Source: CAWABB01 sp963701735
GTDB taxonomy: Bacteria > Bacteroidota > Ignavibacteria > UBA10030 > UBA6906
Reading direction: 5' to 3'
Assembly (NCBI GenBank): GCA_963701735.1
Contig: CAVPBI010000015.1
Location: 6,059-70,058, forward strand
Length of the DNA stretch: 64,000 nucleotides
Of the stretch, positions 27,319-36,242 are shown in pieces. Under the pieces are notes generated by a model. The model had not been told where the DNA came from, made no database searches, and was given only the letters and a program-made list of their open reading frames with translations. The stretch's first letter is position 1; every line of letters starts with the position of its first letter. The position numbers and the translations under genes were made by a program.

Positions 27319-28461
27319 ATGTCCGTATTCCCCTTTACCGAAGAACACCTCATGCTCCGCGACATGGTTCGCGAGTTCGTCAACGCGGAGATCAAGCCCA
27401 TCGCGTCGAAGATCGACGAAGAGGAGGAGATCCCGCGCGAGCTCATCAACAAGATGGGCGAGCTCGGACTGCTGGGGGCGGTCTTCCCGCCGGAATACGG
27501 CGGGGGCGGATTCGGCGAGGTCGGATACTGCCTGATGCAGGAGGAGATCGGCCGCGCCTGCCTGTCTACCGCGACATTCGTCGGGGCGCACCAGTCGATC
27601 GGTTCGAACGCGATCTACATCGGCGGGTCGGAAGCGCTCAAGAAGAAGTACCTGCCGGACCTCACTGCGGGAAAGAAGATCGCCGCGTTCGCGCTGACCG
27701 AAGTGCTCGCGGGCTCGGATTCGTTCAACCTCAAGACACGGGCGCATCGCGAGGGCAACGAGTGGGTGGTCAACGGCGAGAAGATCTGGATCACGAACGG
27801 CGGGATCGCGGACGTGATTTCGGTGTTCGCGCGGACAGACCGGGGGATCACAGGGTTTGCCGTCGAGACGAAGAGCCCCGGCTTCAGCGCCGGCGCGAAA
27901 GAGAAGAAGATGGGCATCCGCGGCAGCCATACCGCCGCGATCTCGTTCGATAACGTGCGTGTCCCCGCCGAGAACGTGATCGGCGAGGAAGGCAGAGGAT
28001 TCCTGGTCGCCATGAAGACCCTGGATGCCGGACGCCTCGGCCTGGGTGCGGCGTGCCTGGGCGCGTCGAAGGAGTTGCTGGAACTGTCCACGAAGTATGC
28101 GAAGGAACGGAAGCAGTTCAACGTCCCCATCGCGCAGTTCGAGGCGATCCAGTTCATGCTCTCCGAGATGGCGATCATGGTGTACACCATGGAGTCGATC
28201 ATCTACCGCACCGCGTTCATGTACGACGAAGGGAAGAGCGTCTCGCGCGAGGCCGCGACGGTGAAGACGTACTGCTCGGAGTGCATCGACGAGGTCGCCG
28301 ACAGGGCGGTTCAGATCCACGGCGGCATGGGCTATTCGCGCGAAATGCCGATCGAGCGTTTCTATCGCGACGCGCGCATCAACCGGATCTTCGAAGGGAC
28401 GAACGAGATCCAGAAGATCGTCATCGCGCGCGAGGTGCTGAAGCGCAACGGCAGGATGTAG
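27319..28461 (+). CDS. Acyl-CoA dehydrogenase
   Basis: A 380-residue acyl-CoA dehydrogenase, FAD-dependent, oxidising an acyl-CoA to the trans-2-enoyl-CoA. N-terminal helical domain to about 120, then the FAD/substrate motifs AFALTEVLAGSDSFNLKT and WVVNGEKIWITNGG, and the C-terminal signature QIHGGMGYSREMPIERFYRD followed by INRIFEGTNEIQ, whose glutamate (near residue 363) is the catalytic base position of short-chain enzymes. Length is standard. The substrate could be butyryl-CoA, isovaleryl-CoA or similar. No electron-transfer flavoprotein gene is in view. Confidence 0.95.
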   Translation: MSVFPFTEEHLMLRDMVREFVNAEIKPIASKIDEEEEIPRELINKMGELGLLGAVFPPEYGGGGFGEVGYCLMQEEIGRACLSTATFVGAHQSIGSNAIYIGGSEALKKKYLPDLTAGKKIAAFALTEVLAGSDSFNLKTRAHREGNEWVVNGEKIWITNGGIADVISVFARTDRGITGFAVETKSPGFSAGAKEKKMGIRGSHTAAISFDNVRVPAENVIGEEGRGFLVAMKTLDAGRLGLGAACLGASKELLELSTKYAKERKQFNVPIAQFEAIQFMLSEMAIMVYTMESIIYRTAFMYDEGKSVSREAATVKTYCSECIDEVADRAVQIHGGMGYSREMPIERFYRDARINRIFEGTNEIQKIVIAREVLKRNGRM

Positions 28462-28529
28462 GAATCCCGACGGCCTGCCCGGGGCATCGACTGCCGCCGG
28501 GCAGGCTGCTCCGGACAGGCTGGACTTCG

Positions 28530-29547
28530 ATGGCCGCGTCTCCCTTCCCCTTCCTTTTCGGCTGCAACTACCCCTGGACACTCCTCGACAGCGTCAGCAA
28601 CTACGGCAGGGATGTCGGGGTCACGCCGGACGGCGTCCACACCGGGCTCTCGACGCGGCGGGATCTTGTTGCGAACGACTTCGACGCCATGCGCTCGCTT
28701 GGCCTGAAGGTCCTCCGGTGGTTCGTGTTCTGCGATGGCCGGGCAGGAATCCGGTTTGATGACCGCGGGATGCCCGCCGGGCTGACGGAACACGCCTTCG
28801 CCGACCTGGATGTTGCCGTCGAGCTTGCCGCCCGCAGCGACCTGCTGCTCATTCCCGTCTTCTTCGACTACCTCTGGATGTTCAACCGGATCGAGAACCG
28901 GGACGACCGGGGCAACCTCGTCTATTCAGCCCCCGGGCATGCAGAGGTCATGAAAAGCGAAGCAGGGAGAAGTGCCCTCATGGACAGAGTCGTCCTTCCC
29001 GTGCTCGACAGGTATGCCGCCTCGGAATCGATATTCGCGTGGGAGTTCATGAACGAGCCCGACTGGGTCGTGCCGGGTCCGGATCTCGACCGGACGAACG
29101 TGCCGGATCCGATCGGGTTTGAGGAGTACTGTGCGCTGGTGCGGGAAGCAGGAGTTGAGGTGCACGCCAGAACATCGGCGCGCTACACGCTCGGGACTGC
29201 CAGGGCGCAGAGCCTTGTGCGGTGGAGCGAGGCGGACCTCGGAGTCGATTTCCTTCAGGTGCACGCGTACGAAGATTTCTGGAAGCGGGGGCATGACGTG
29301 CCCATCCGCGGGAAGCGGCCGCAAGACCTGGGGGTAGATCTGCCGGTCGTTGGTGGGGGAGTACCCGGTGAATGGCGAGGGGATGGACGGCTTCGTGGAT
29401 GAGGTGGAGAGGGCTGGCTTTGCCGGTGCGCTGTTCTGGAGCTTTAACAACGTGGACCGGTGCGGGGTGGAGTCGGTGGAGAGGATCGGTTCGGTCCTGG
29501 CTAGCGCCGCACCGCGCGTACTTTCGAGGAAAGCCGGGCGGGCGTGA
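28530..29547 (+). pseudogene. Cellulase-like (clan GH-A) glycoside hydrolase, frameshifted
   Basis: A TIM-barrel glycosidase of the GH5/GH-A type without a signal peptide: FLFGCNYPW, LKVLRWFVFCDGRAG, LLIPVFFDYLWMF, and the acid/base motif FAWEFMNEPDW near residue 172. The second catalytic glutamate, expected in a GEYP motif, lies in another frame (GEYPVNGEGMDGFVDEV to the stop at 29547). The shift falls in the GGGGG run at 29355-29359 and one surplus base accounts for it. As written, the first frame runs out at 29402 without the nucleophile, so the protein would be inactive. Substrate unknown. Confidence 0.75.
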
Positions 29548-29620
29548 TGAGCGGACTGTGAGCGGACGCCCCTCCCGTTGATTTCAATATGTGGATTGGC
29601 TATATTAATGCCTCAGTTCC

Positions 29621-29693
29621 GGACAGGTAGCTCAGTTGGTAGAGCAATGGACTGAAAATCCATGTGTCGGCGGTTCGATTCCGTCCCTGTCCA
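29621..29693 (+). tRNA. tRNA-Phe (anticodon GAA)
   Basis: Cloverleaf with acceptor GGACAGG/CCTGTCC (29621-29627 with 29686-29692), D stem GCTC/GAGC, anticodon stem ATGGA/TCCAT with loop CT-GAA-AA, T arm GGCGG-TTCGATT-CCGTC, discriminator A. CCA is not encoded. Its last 44 bases recur with three mismatches at 33437-33480. Confidence 0.96.
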
Positions 29694-29699
29694 CTGAAG

Positions 29700-29731
29700 A
29701 ATCCCTTGTTGCAGTGATGCAATGAGGGATT
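29700..29731 (+). terminator. Stem-loop downstream of tRNA-Phe
   Basis: A 14-bp stem: AATCCCTTGTTGCA, loop GTGA, TGCAATGAGGGATT (two G-T pairs). No strong T tract follows, so it may be a processing or weak termination signal. Confidence 0.6.
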
Positions 29732-29888
29732 TGCCGTTTGTGGCGGTTCCTTCATCAAAGCTCGCCCGTCTCGTAGCTCCATAGATTCGCGTCCTCTGTG
29801 TACTCAATTCTGTCAACCTGCGATCAATACACGGTGGAACATGGGTCATTGATTCCGCGTCTTCCAGCAAGCGAGGGAAAAGAGCGCC

Positions 29889-30243
29889 ATGAAGAGTCTG
29901 CATACCTATGACGCGCACGTGACCGAACGGATGCAACGTTTCCACGGCATGCCGCTCGCGTCTTTCACGAGACGTGCAGCAGCGTTTGTCATCGATTTCC
30001 TGATTGCCTGGCTCCTGTTCCTGGCTATCCTGATTCCGGGCGGACGTCTGGCACATCAGATGGGTTTGCTGACAGGGGATGTCAATCTGCGGTTTGATTT
30101 TGGACACTGGTACAGTCTGCTGTTCCTTGTAGTCTTACTTCGCGCTTTCGACGTACTGGGGGAGTGGCCGAACGATCGGCAAACGGTTGTTGGGTATCCG
30201 TATTGTCATTCGGGATCGAAATGAGCCGGCCGTGCCGGAATAA
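29889..30243 (+). pseudogene. RDD-family membrane protein, frameshifted
   Basis: A short RDD-domain protein. The first frame starts at ATG 29889 and contains FTRRAAAFVIDFLIAWLL (the RDD arginine and aspartate helix) and a second hydrophobic segment YSLLFLVVLL. The conserved end, YWGSGRTIGKRLLGIRIVIR, lies in a second frame from about 30154 to TAA 30241-30243, so about one base is gained near 30150. As written the first frame ends at 30224 with unrelated residues. Function of small RDD proteins is poorly known; some are transport-related. It is the first gene inside the tRNA-Phe-bracketed stretch. Confidence 0.7.
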
Positions 30244-30249
30244 TGCGGT

Positions 30250-30473
30250 CCCTCCGTTGCGGACTGCGAAGTCAAAGACTGCTTTGACACTTTCGCTGCC
30301 GGACGGTCCGACGCTGTTCCAGAATTTCCCGAATCTGTTCAATCCGACGACGATGATCAGGTACGATATTCCCGAAGCCGAGAGTCCCGGGGGGCGTGGC
30401 AAGCGGCGTGTTTCTTTACAGACTAACTGCAGGCAGCTTCGTTCAGACCCGCGAATTGCTTCTGGTCCGATAG
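30250..30473 (+). pseudogene. Remnant of a T9SS C-terminal sorting domain
   Basis: Two out-of-frame pieces of a T9SS sorting domain without any cargo: LFQNFPNLFNPTTMIRYDIP near 30315-30375 and SGVFLYRLTAGSFVQTREL running to the TAG at 30471. The central part of the roughly 80-residue domain is missing. No signal peptide or cargo precedes it, so this is a gene relic. Confidence 0.72.
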
Positions 30474-30647
30474 GATCTCCTGATAGGCGGCATGGTCTGG
30501 CGGCATAGCCAGGGGAGCACCGATCGCTGACGTCTCGTAGGAGCCATTCCCCGCAAGTGAACAGGGATGAGCCGGTCTCCTGGACCCTCTTGCGGTTGTT
30601 GTACATAGTTTGCATAGTCCAGCGGTTCTTTGACGTCACATTCGACT

Positions 30648-33152
30648 GTGGAGGACGCGATCACCCCGAGAATCAGACTTGCCGTGGCACTCAGCCTTGT
30701 GTGCCTCTCGCCGAGGTCGGAATCCCAGCCGTCCATCACGGCGAAATTCCAATTCAGGACCCATTCTGCCCAGGGGATAAACCTTCCCTACCGACTCTTC
30801 GTGCCCGAAGGGATGGTTCCCGGCGAGAAGTATCCTATCGTGCTCGCATTGCACAGGATCCGGCGAGCGTGGGATCGACAACCGAATCCAGATCGAGTCT
30901 GTCCAGACTTGCGACGGTCTGGGCGGATCCCGTGAACCAGGCAAGCCACCCCTGTTTCGTCGTCGCGCCTCAGTGCCCCCTGGGGGATGCATGGTCCACC
31001 TCGGATCCCTTCACGCCCCCGGCTCCCGCGTTGGCGGCCCTTGAGATGCTGGATTCGCTGATCCGGGAGTTCCCGATCGACACGAACCGCCAGTACATCA
31101 CGGGTCTCTCAATGAGGCGGGTTCGGGACATGGGCGCTCATCATCAATGATCCCTTCAGGTTTGCAGCAGCGGCCCGGTGTGCGGGGGGGAGGACCCCGT
31201 CTGGACCTCCCGTCTCCTGGAGGTCCCGATCTGGAATTTCCATGGGACGAAAGACGATGCCGTCCCCGTAGGAGTTTTCGCGCTCGTCTTGATCGCGGCG
31301 TTGGAGTCGCAGGGCCGCCGGTCGGTATACACACACTGCAAGTATCTCGACTGTCGGGGGCTCCCTGACAGCATCGTGGCTTCAGCGGTCGAGAGCCGCC
31401 AGGAACTGCTATACACGGAGTATCCCGGGGTCGGACACAACGCCTGGGATCCGGCTTACGACGAGCCCCTGTTGGTCCCCTGGGTCTTCGGATTCGCCCG
31501 CCGCGTCCCTGACGCCATTCGGCTGACGGCCCTGACCTCCCCAGCCGTCATCGGGGGCGACCAGACAGTTACCTGGTCGACCGCAACACCCGGAGACAGC
31601 GTTGAGCTCTGGTTCAGCGGCGACGCGGGGGACAGCTGGAGCCCGCTCTCGGGCCCCCTGCCCAACACCGGATCCTATCAGTGGAAGACGGACAGCGTGG
31701 AGGATTGTGCGTTTGGCCGCGTGCGCGCCGTCCTGGTGAAGCAGGGAGGGGTCAACGCCGGGTCGGACCAGACCGCCTTTTTTTCCGTCAACAATGCCCC
31801 GAACGGACCCCCGTCAGTGAGGATCCTGAACCCTGAGTTCTTCACGGATCCGCTCTTCGACCAGGACAGCCTGGACGTCAGGCTGCTCATCGGTGACCCG
31901 GAATGGGGTCCGGTCGACGTCACGATCGCCTATGATGTGGGCGCGGACGGACCGCTCGAGGGAGTAGCGTCCTTTTCGGCCGCATCGGATAGCGCAGAGC
32001 AGATACGGCGCATCGGGATTGACGTGGCTGCCCGAATTCCAACGGCGGCGTGTTGCGGGCGTTCGTGTCCGACGGAACGTCGGTCGGGTCCGCTGCCTCC
32101 TCCCCGTTTGTGAAGCTGACGCCCCGATGCCTCGGGGCCCGCGGCGGAGCATGTCGAAGGCAGTGCGGGTGCGGACGTTCGTGTGAACGTGGTGGACCCT
32201 TCCGCCCTGACGGGGCACACCTACCGCGTGAAGTTCACGCACACTCCTCCGTCGACCACTGTCTACGACGTCATCGACGCGACTGCGTCCGCCACGCTCC
32301 TTACTGGCGTCGGTGTCCTCGACGGGTCGACCGAAGGCCCCGCGTTCGCTGGTGTCAGGCTCCTGGTGAAGAATTATCCAGTGGCGACGGCAGACCTCGA
32401 CAGTTCCCGATGGGTGACGGGGCAGGCCTCGGTGACCGCGAGCATCTTCATCCCCTCGCGGAACATCGGGGGGGTGCAGTACACCAGGATTCGCGTATCC
32501 CTATGATTACCTGATCACGCTGGCCCCCTCGGTGGTCGACACGTCAATCGCCGCATTCGGGCTGGACGCCGTGCCGATCAAGTTTTCGGTATTCAACCTG
32601 ACCCTTGGCGCACAGGCGGACGTCGGGTTCTTCGATGGTGACGGGGACGGGACCATCTCGTCATTGGACGAGGTTGACATCCTTGAGCGCGACTCGTTGG
32701 GGAGCCACAGTCTCTCGTGGGCCGTCTTCTTCGTACAGAAGAGGCCGGAGAGACGCTCCCCGTTCCGGGAGATCAGTTCCTGGTGCGCGTCCGGAAGCCG
32801 CTGGGGTCGGACGATGTGTACGAATTCACGACTTCCGTCTCCTCGGCCGGGGATGAGACGCTGCCGACCGCGTTTCGCCTCGAGCAGAACTACCCGAATC
32901 CGTTCAACGGCCAGACAGTGATCAGGTACGCTGTCGGACCGGCGCGATGCCGGCGGAGGTGGGCGGTCGCACGTGGGTTTGAAGGTGTACGATATCCTGG
33001 GGCGGGAGGTCGCGAAGCTTGTCGACGGTCCTCTTGCGCCCGGCGCTTACGAGGCCCGCTTTGCCCCCGATCGACTCGCGACGGGCGTGTACGTCTACCA
33101 GTTGGACGTGGACGGAGTTCTGCAAGCCCGGAAGATGCTTTACCTCAGATAG
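30648..33152 (+). pseudogene. Multiply frameshifted secreted esterase/peptidase (COG4099-like) with T9SS sorting domain
   Basis: One decayed gene of about 830 codons. From a GTG at 30648: signal peptide, then GINLPYRLFVPEG and KYPIVLALH of a predicted peptidase/esterase alpha/beta-hydrolase. Pieces in changing frames follow: FVVAPQCPLGDAW, the nucleophile region GLSM (then GGFGTWALIIND in another frame), VPIWNFHGTKDDAVPV, and the histidine in YPGVGHNAWDPAYDEP. Next come a beta-sandwich (31.5-32.0 kb), further beta-rich segments, a dockerin-like FFDGDGDGTISSLDEVDI near 32.63 kb, and the T9SS end QNYPNPFNGQTVIRYA to KMLYLR at 33150. I count at least seven frame changes (near 30858, 31110, 31180, 32035, 32130, 32500, 32745 and 32960). 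No single frame gives a working enzyme. Confidence 0.8.
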
Positions 33153-33436
33153 TATCAGCAGCAGACAATTGCAGCAAGATCCGGGCAGCGATGACCCCGA
33201 CTTCGTTTTGCTTAGCGCTCCCTTCAGTGAAGCCTCAGTGGCCCCAGGAGCTCTATTACTCTTCTGCACTGCAGCCGGGGTTTCTCCACCGTGCCTGCCG
33301 TGCGTGCGGGATGTGTGACAAAAGTGTATGTCAAATCATAGTCCGTCTGCTTGCGGCCAGCTAACGCCGAGGCCGCGAGGCGGTGTATGTGTTGCGCAGG
33401 AGGTTGGGTTTTCAGGTGACTTCTGGTTTGCAGCTA

Positions 33437-33480
33437 GACTGAAAATCCATGTATGGGCGGTTCGATGCCGTCCCTGTCCA
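33437..33480 (+). repeat. Partial copy of the tRNA-Phe 3' end (attachment-site-like)
   Basis: 41 of 44 bases match tRNA-Phe positions 29650-29693 without gaps, from the anticodon stem to the discriminator base. The 5' half of the tRNA is absent, so it is not a functional gene. The arrangement (complete tRNA, 3.7 kb, partial 3' copy in the same orientation) is that of att sites left by an integrative element, but no integrase is visible. Confidence 0.85.
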
Positions 33481-33483
33481 CGA

Positions 33484-33512
33484 CGAAGCCCCGGAGGACC
33501 TCCGGGGCTTCG
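33484..33512. terminator. Perfect 14-bp hairpin after the tRNA fragment
   Basis: CGAAGCCCCGGAGG (33484-33497), A, CCTCCGGGGCTTCG (33499-33512). Only a weak T stretch follows on the plus strand, so it may act as a weak or bidirectional terminator. Confidence 0.6.
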
Positions 33513-33574
33513 CGCGTTTCTGCCCGCCAGGCCCCTTATCCCGCATACGCCAGCCCAAGCCACCGAAGAATTCA

Positions 33575-33590
33575 TGACAAATCCCTGACA
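33575..33590 (+). promoter_or_regulatory. 11-bp-period direct repeat TGACA/TGACA (Pho-box-like)
   Basis: TGACA at 33575 and 33586 with N6 between. The second copy (CTGACA) is followed after 17 bases by TGATAG, a possible -10. It lies 50 bases upstream of the GTG start of the lipoprotein at 33641. Confidence 0.62.
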
Positions 33591-33640
33591 CCAGGGTCCC
33601 GGTTTCTTGATAGATTCTCACAACATCGATGAGGTGTCGT

Positions 33641-34369
33641 GTGAGAAGCACAGTTCGGTTGGCAGTTCTCCTTACCCTTCTCGGCCTGATTGGATTCGGG
33701 GCTTCGGGCTGCTCGCTCTTCGGGTACGCCATCGGGGATATGATCGACAGCGGTCAGGAGGTGGATTCGGCCGTCGACTGCGCGCGTTCGGCGATGACGA
33801 ATGTTGGAGCAGGGGATTCGGTAGGGATTGACCTGCTGGATGGCGGATACCTCGCTGGTACATTCGTTGCGCTCACACCTGAGGATACCTCCTCATACTA
33901 TGAACGCTGCCTGTCCTTTCAGAAACGCCTGGCAACGCCGGCGGGGTTTCCGCTTCCCGGAGATTCGATCCTCATCGTGGGACGTGACGGAGACTATCCA
34001 ATCCGATTAATCGGGAAATTCGCCCGGTATGATGACACCGGCCTGTGGAGGTATCCTGTGCACGGAGATCTGCGGGCGACCCCGTATAGCGGGATCGATA
34101 CAGTGTTCTCTGGCGATGGCGGGATCGTGACGGGCGCGTGGCTCCGGGAGGTGGCGCGGGAAGGCCTTCTCCCGCTCCCGGGCGGGGAGATGAGTATCCT
34201 GAGCTCGGCAGAGGTCGTCCGTGTCCCGCTCGACAGCGTTGCCGCTCTTCATGTTGCCTCGGCAGGAAATGCGTCGTTGATAGGGTTGTCAATCGGTATC
34301 GTCGTAGACGTTGCCTGTGTGGCATATGCGATAATTGTTGCCTCGTCGTTGGGCTCCATGGGGGAATGA
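33641..34369 (+). CDS. Lipoprotein of unknown function (intact paralog)
   Basis: A 242-residue lipoprotein: signal VRSTVRLAVLLTLLGLIG with lipobox GASGC, a short hydrophobic patch (SLFGYAIGDMID), a beta-rich middle region (GAGDSVGIDLLDGGYLAGTF, SILIVGRDGDYPIRLIGKF), and a C-terminal hydrophobic helix (LIGLSIGIVVDVACVAYAII). No known domain. I start at GTG 33641 because GAGG lies six bases upstream and the predicted -10 at 33608 leaves a normal leader; the in-frame ATG at 33629 is the alternative. A decayed tandem paralog follows at 34622. Both carry the TGACA repeat element. Confidence 0.75.
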   Translation: MRSTVRLAVLLTLLGLIGFGASGCSLFGYAIGDMIDSGQEVDSAVDCARSAMTNVGAGDSVGIDLLDGGYLAGTFVALTPEDTSSYYERCLSFQKRLATPAGFPLPGDSILIVGRDGDYPIRLIGKFARYDDTGLWRYPVHGDLRATPYSGIDTVFSGDGGIVTGAWLREVAREGLLPLPGGEMSILSSAEVVRVPLDSVAALHVASAGNASLIGLSIGIVVDVACVAYAIIVASSLGSMGE

Positions 34370-34439
34370 TCACTCCTCAGCGGGCAATTCTAGCCAGAAG
34401 TCTTCGAGGCGAATGAGCCACCCAGAGTATTCCGCCTCG

Positions 34440-34465
34440 ACGTGCGTCACCTAGGTGACGCACGT
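34440..34465. repeat. Dispersed perfect palindrome, copy 1
   Basis: 26-bp perfect palindrome, half-site ACGTGCGTCACCT, centre CCTAGG. Lies between the two lipoprotein paralogs. Nearly identical copies are at 42020-42053 and 43477-43504. No T tract follows. Confidence 0.93.
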
Positions 34466-34510
34466 GGAGGTCGGGGCCTTGGTCTGACCCTCCCGTACTT
34501 GTCCACAATG

Positions 34511-34540
34511 GAAGCCCGCTCCCGAGCGGGTTTCTTGCTT
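34511..34540 (+). terminator. Probable Rho-independent terminator
   Basis: AAGCCCGCTC, CC, GAGCGGGTTT followed by CTTGCTTTC. It would end transcription from the first lipoprotein gene just before the second promoter element. Confidence 0.7.
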
Positions 34541-34544
34541 TCTG

Positions 34545-34571
34545 TGACGCCAGGATGACAATTCCCTGACA
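34545..34571 (+). promoter_or_regulatory. 11-bp-period direct repeat TGACG/TGACA/TGACA (Pho-box-like)
   Basis: TGACG at 34545, TGACA at 34556 and TGACA at 34567. It lies 50 bases upstream of the ATG of the second lipoprotein paralog. Same arrangement as at 42104-42130. Confidence 0.65.
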
Positions 34572-34621
34572 TTGGTCCCCTGAGGGACACCTACCTTTCC
34601 CTCAGAGAATGCGGAGGGACC

Positions 34622-35366
34622 ATGTCACGATACCTTCTTTCAATCCTTGCGTACGTCGCCGCACCCCTGCTGGCCGCCACTTGCCCGGGATGCATGCTTA
34701 TCGGCTACGGAATCGGGTCAGCCATTGACGCTTCTGCATCAATCGATCCGCCGGCTGAGGCATCTGCCACGGATCTCGCTTCGATCGAGGTCGGCGATAC
34801 GGTAGACATCTCCAGCATAGACGGCACTCGTGCTGACCAGGGCTCTCCCGGCCACGCTCCGGCGGACATGCGGCGGACACCGTTGCTTACACGAAACCGC
34901 GCGCGGAGCAGTCCTTGTCAGCCCGCGATTCGCTGCCCTACCCGCTCCGCGGGGATCCGCTGCACCTGATTCCTGAGGGGTCGATGCTCTCCATGCGTGC
35001 CGGCGATAGACTTCTCAAGTACGATGAAATCAATCTGTGGAGTCCCGGGGTGAGGGTGCATGGCCGGACGATGTTTGCCTCCCCCGACACAGTGCCTACG
35101 TTCCAAAGGTTGACATTGAGGCCAGCAATACCTATCGGGGGTCAAACCTGAAGCCAGGCGCTGCGACGACCGGGTATTTCATAGGTGCGCTCATCGATGC
35201 CATAATCATCATCGCAAGCGTCGTTCTCGATGAGACGGCGGTTGCCTCCTGGAAACTCCGGCACACGTGGCTCTCGAGGATGGTCCGGCGTGCTACGCCG
35301 GATTACCTCTGTCAGATGGAGCGCGGGCCGGCGCCGGGAAGCACTCGCGTGCCGGCGACTCGTTGA
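34622..35366 (+). pseudogene. Decayed tandem paralog of the 33641 lipoprotein
   Basis: Starts well (SD GGAGG; signal MSRYLLSILAYVAAPLLAATC with lipobox CPGC, then MLIGYGIGSAIDASA, VGDTVDISSIDGTR), paralleling the upstream gene. The reading frame then breaks near 34830; the next homologous block (RDSLPYPLRGDPLHLIPEGS, MRAGDRLLKYDEINLW) is in a second frame. Another break near 35120 leads to a third frame with TTGYFIGALIDAIIIIASVV, matching the C-terminal helix of the paralog. The true end is uncertain; 35366 is the stop of the last frame. Confidence 0.72.
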
Positions 35367-35653
35367 GGATGGTGACGCAAAGTCGTGGGGTTTAGCGATT
35401 GGAGCTGGGGCGGACACGACCCTGGCGGCGGTCGTCCCAGGCGAGGCCGGGGTCCGGGATGGCCGAGTCCTTCTGCCCGGAAAAATGAGACTTTCAGTTG
35501 ACTTCTTCCCGCTATGCACCTACCTTTAATCCGTTGGGTGAGCGCCTCTACCGTGCTGCCCGGTTTCACGGTTTTAATACCCTCCGTTGCAGAGTTCCTT
35601 CTAGTTATGCGAACACTAGGTTAGCACCACCACCCACTCTTTCAGGAGAAAGC

Positions 35654-35854
35654 ATGAAAACATTCACATTGGATTTCTGGAAGGATGGCGACTGGTTTGT
35701 CGGCCGGCTTCGAGAAGTGCCAGGCGTGCTCAGCCAGGGAACATCCGTTGAGCACCTCAAGAAAAACGTTGCTGACGCGTACAAGCTCTACCATGACGCC
35801 GAAGCCACCACCGTTCCCTCCCGGAAGTTCCAATCCACCGAGGTCACGATATGA
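35654..35854 (+). CDS. hicB: HicB-family antitoxin
   Basis: A 66-residue HicB-like protein (partial RNase H fold): FTLDFWKDGDWFVGRLREVP and GVLSQGTSVEHLKKNVADAY, the typical pattern of a degenerate RNase H fold that covers HicA. It lacks the C-terminal DNA-binding helix of longer HicB proteins. AGGAGAAAGC precedes the ATG. The stop overlaps the hicA start by four bases. Order is antitoxin first. The 287 bases upstream (35367-35653) carry no recognisable gene. Confidence 0.88.
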   Translation: MKTFTLDFWKDGDWFVGRLREVPGVLSQGTSVEHLKKNVADAYKLYHDAEATTVPSRKFQSTEVTI

Positions 35855-36039
35855 GCGTCCGCCAGAACGAATTCATCCTTGAATTGCGCCGCGCCGGCTG
35901 CTCGCTGAAGCGGTATGGCTCCAAGCACGACGTGTTTGAAAACGAATCAGCCGGGAAACAGGCGACAGTCCCGAAGGCTCCGGTACTTGCGCCCAGCATG
36001 GTCAAAGAGATCCGGAAGCAGCTGGGACTGAAGTCCTGA
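35851..36039 (+). CDS. hicA: HicA-family mRNA interferase toxin
   Basis: A 62-residue HicA-like toxin with the dsRBD-like fold: FILELRRAGCSLKRYGSKH, ATVPKAPVLAPSMVKEIRKQ. The catalytic histidine corresponds to H26 in GSKHDVF (family motif GSHH). HicA cleaves mRNA and is neutralised by HicB. The length and ATGA overlap with hicB are typical. A strong terminator follows at 36143. Confidence 0.88.
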   Translation: MSVRQNEFILELRRAGCSLKRYGSKHDVFENESAGKQATVPKAPVLAPSMVKEIRKQLGLKS

Positions 36040-36142
36040 GCTAGTTCTGATCCGTTGATTCCCCGCGCGTCTCTCGCTTCTGTTCCGGCGCCGTGGTGTC
36101 CCCTGCCGCGGTTGTCATATGTTCGATTCCGCCTGCCTTTCC

Positions 36143-36178
36143 GCCCGGCCGATCGCCCGATCGGCCGGGCTTGTTTTT
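36143..36178 (+). terminator. Rho-independent terminator after hicBA
   Basis: GCCCGGCCGATC, loop GCCC, GATCGGCCGGGC (36143-36170), then TTGTTTTT. It is about 100 bases downstream of hicA. Confidence 0.9.
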
Positions 36179-36242
36179 CGGGGATGACTCCACCGTCGTT
36201 TTCACTGACCGTGACCGATTGCCCCTACCTGGAGGAGATAGC

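Larger units (their letters stand above)
33153..33574. other. Intergenic region holding the tRNA-Phe fragment and a hairpin
   Basis: No supported gene. It contains the 44-base tRNA-Phe copy (33437-33480) and a long perfect hairpin (33484-33512). The short open frames here have no SD or recognisable product. Confidence 0.55.

Noticed and set aside
33437..33480. A second tRNA-Phe gene.
   Set aside because: Only the 3' 44 bases are present; the D arm and acceptor 5' strand are missing.
34440..34465. The dispersed palindromes as Rho-independent terminators.
   Set aside because: There is no loop and no T tract on either side, and one copy lies in a divergent promoter.
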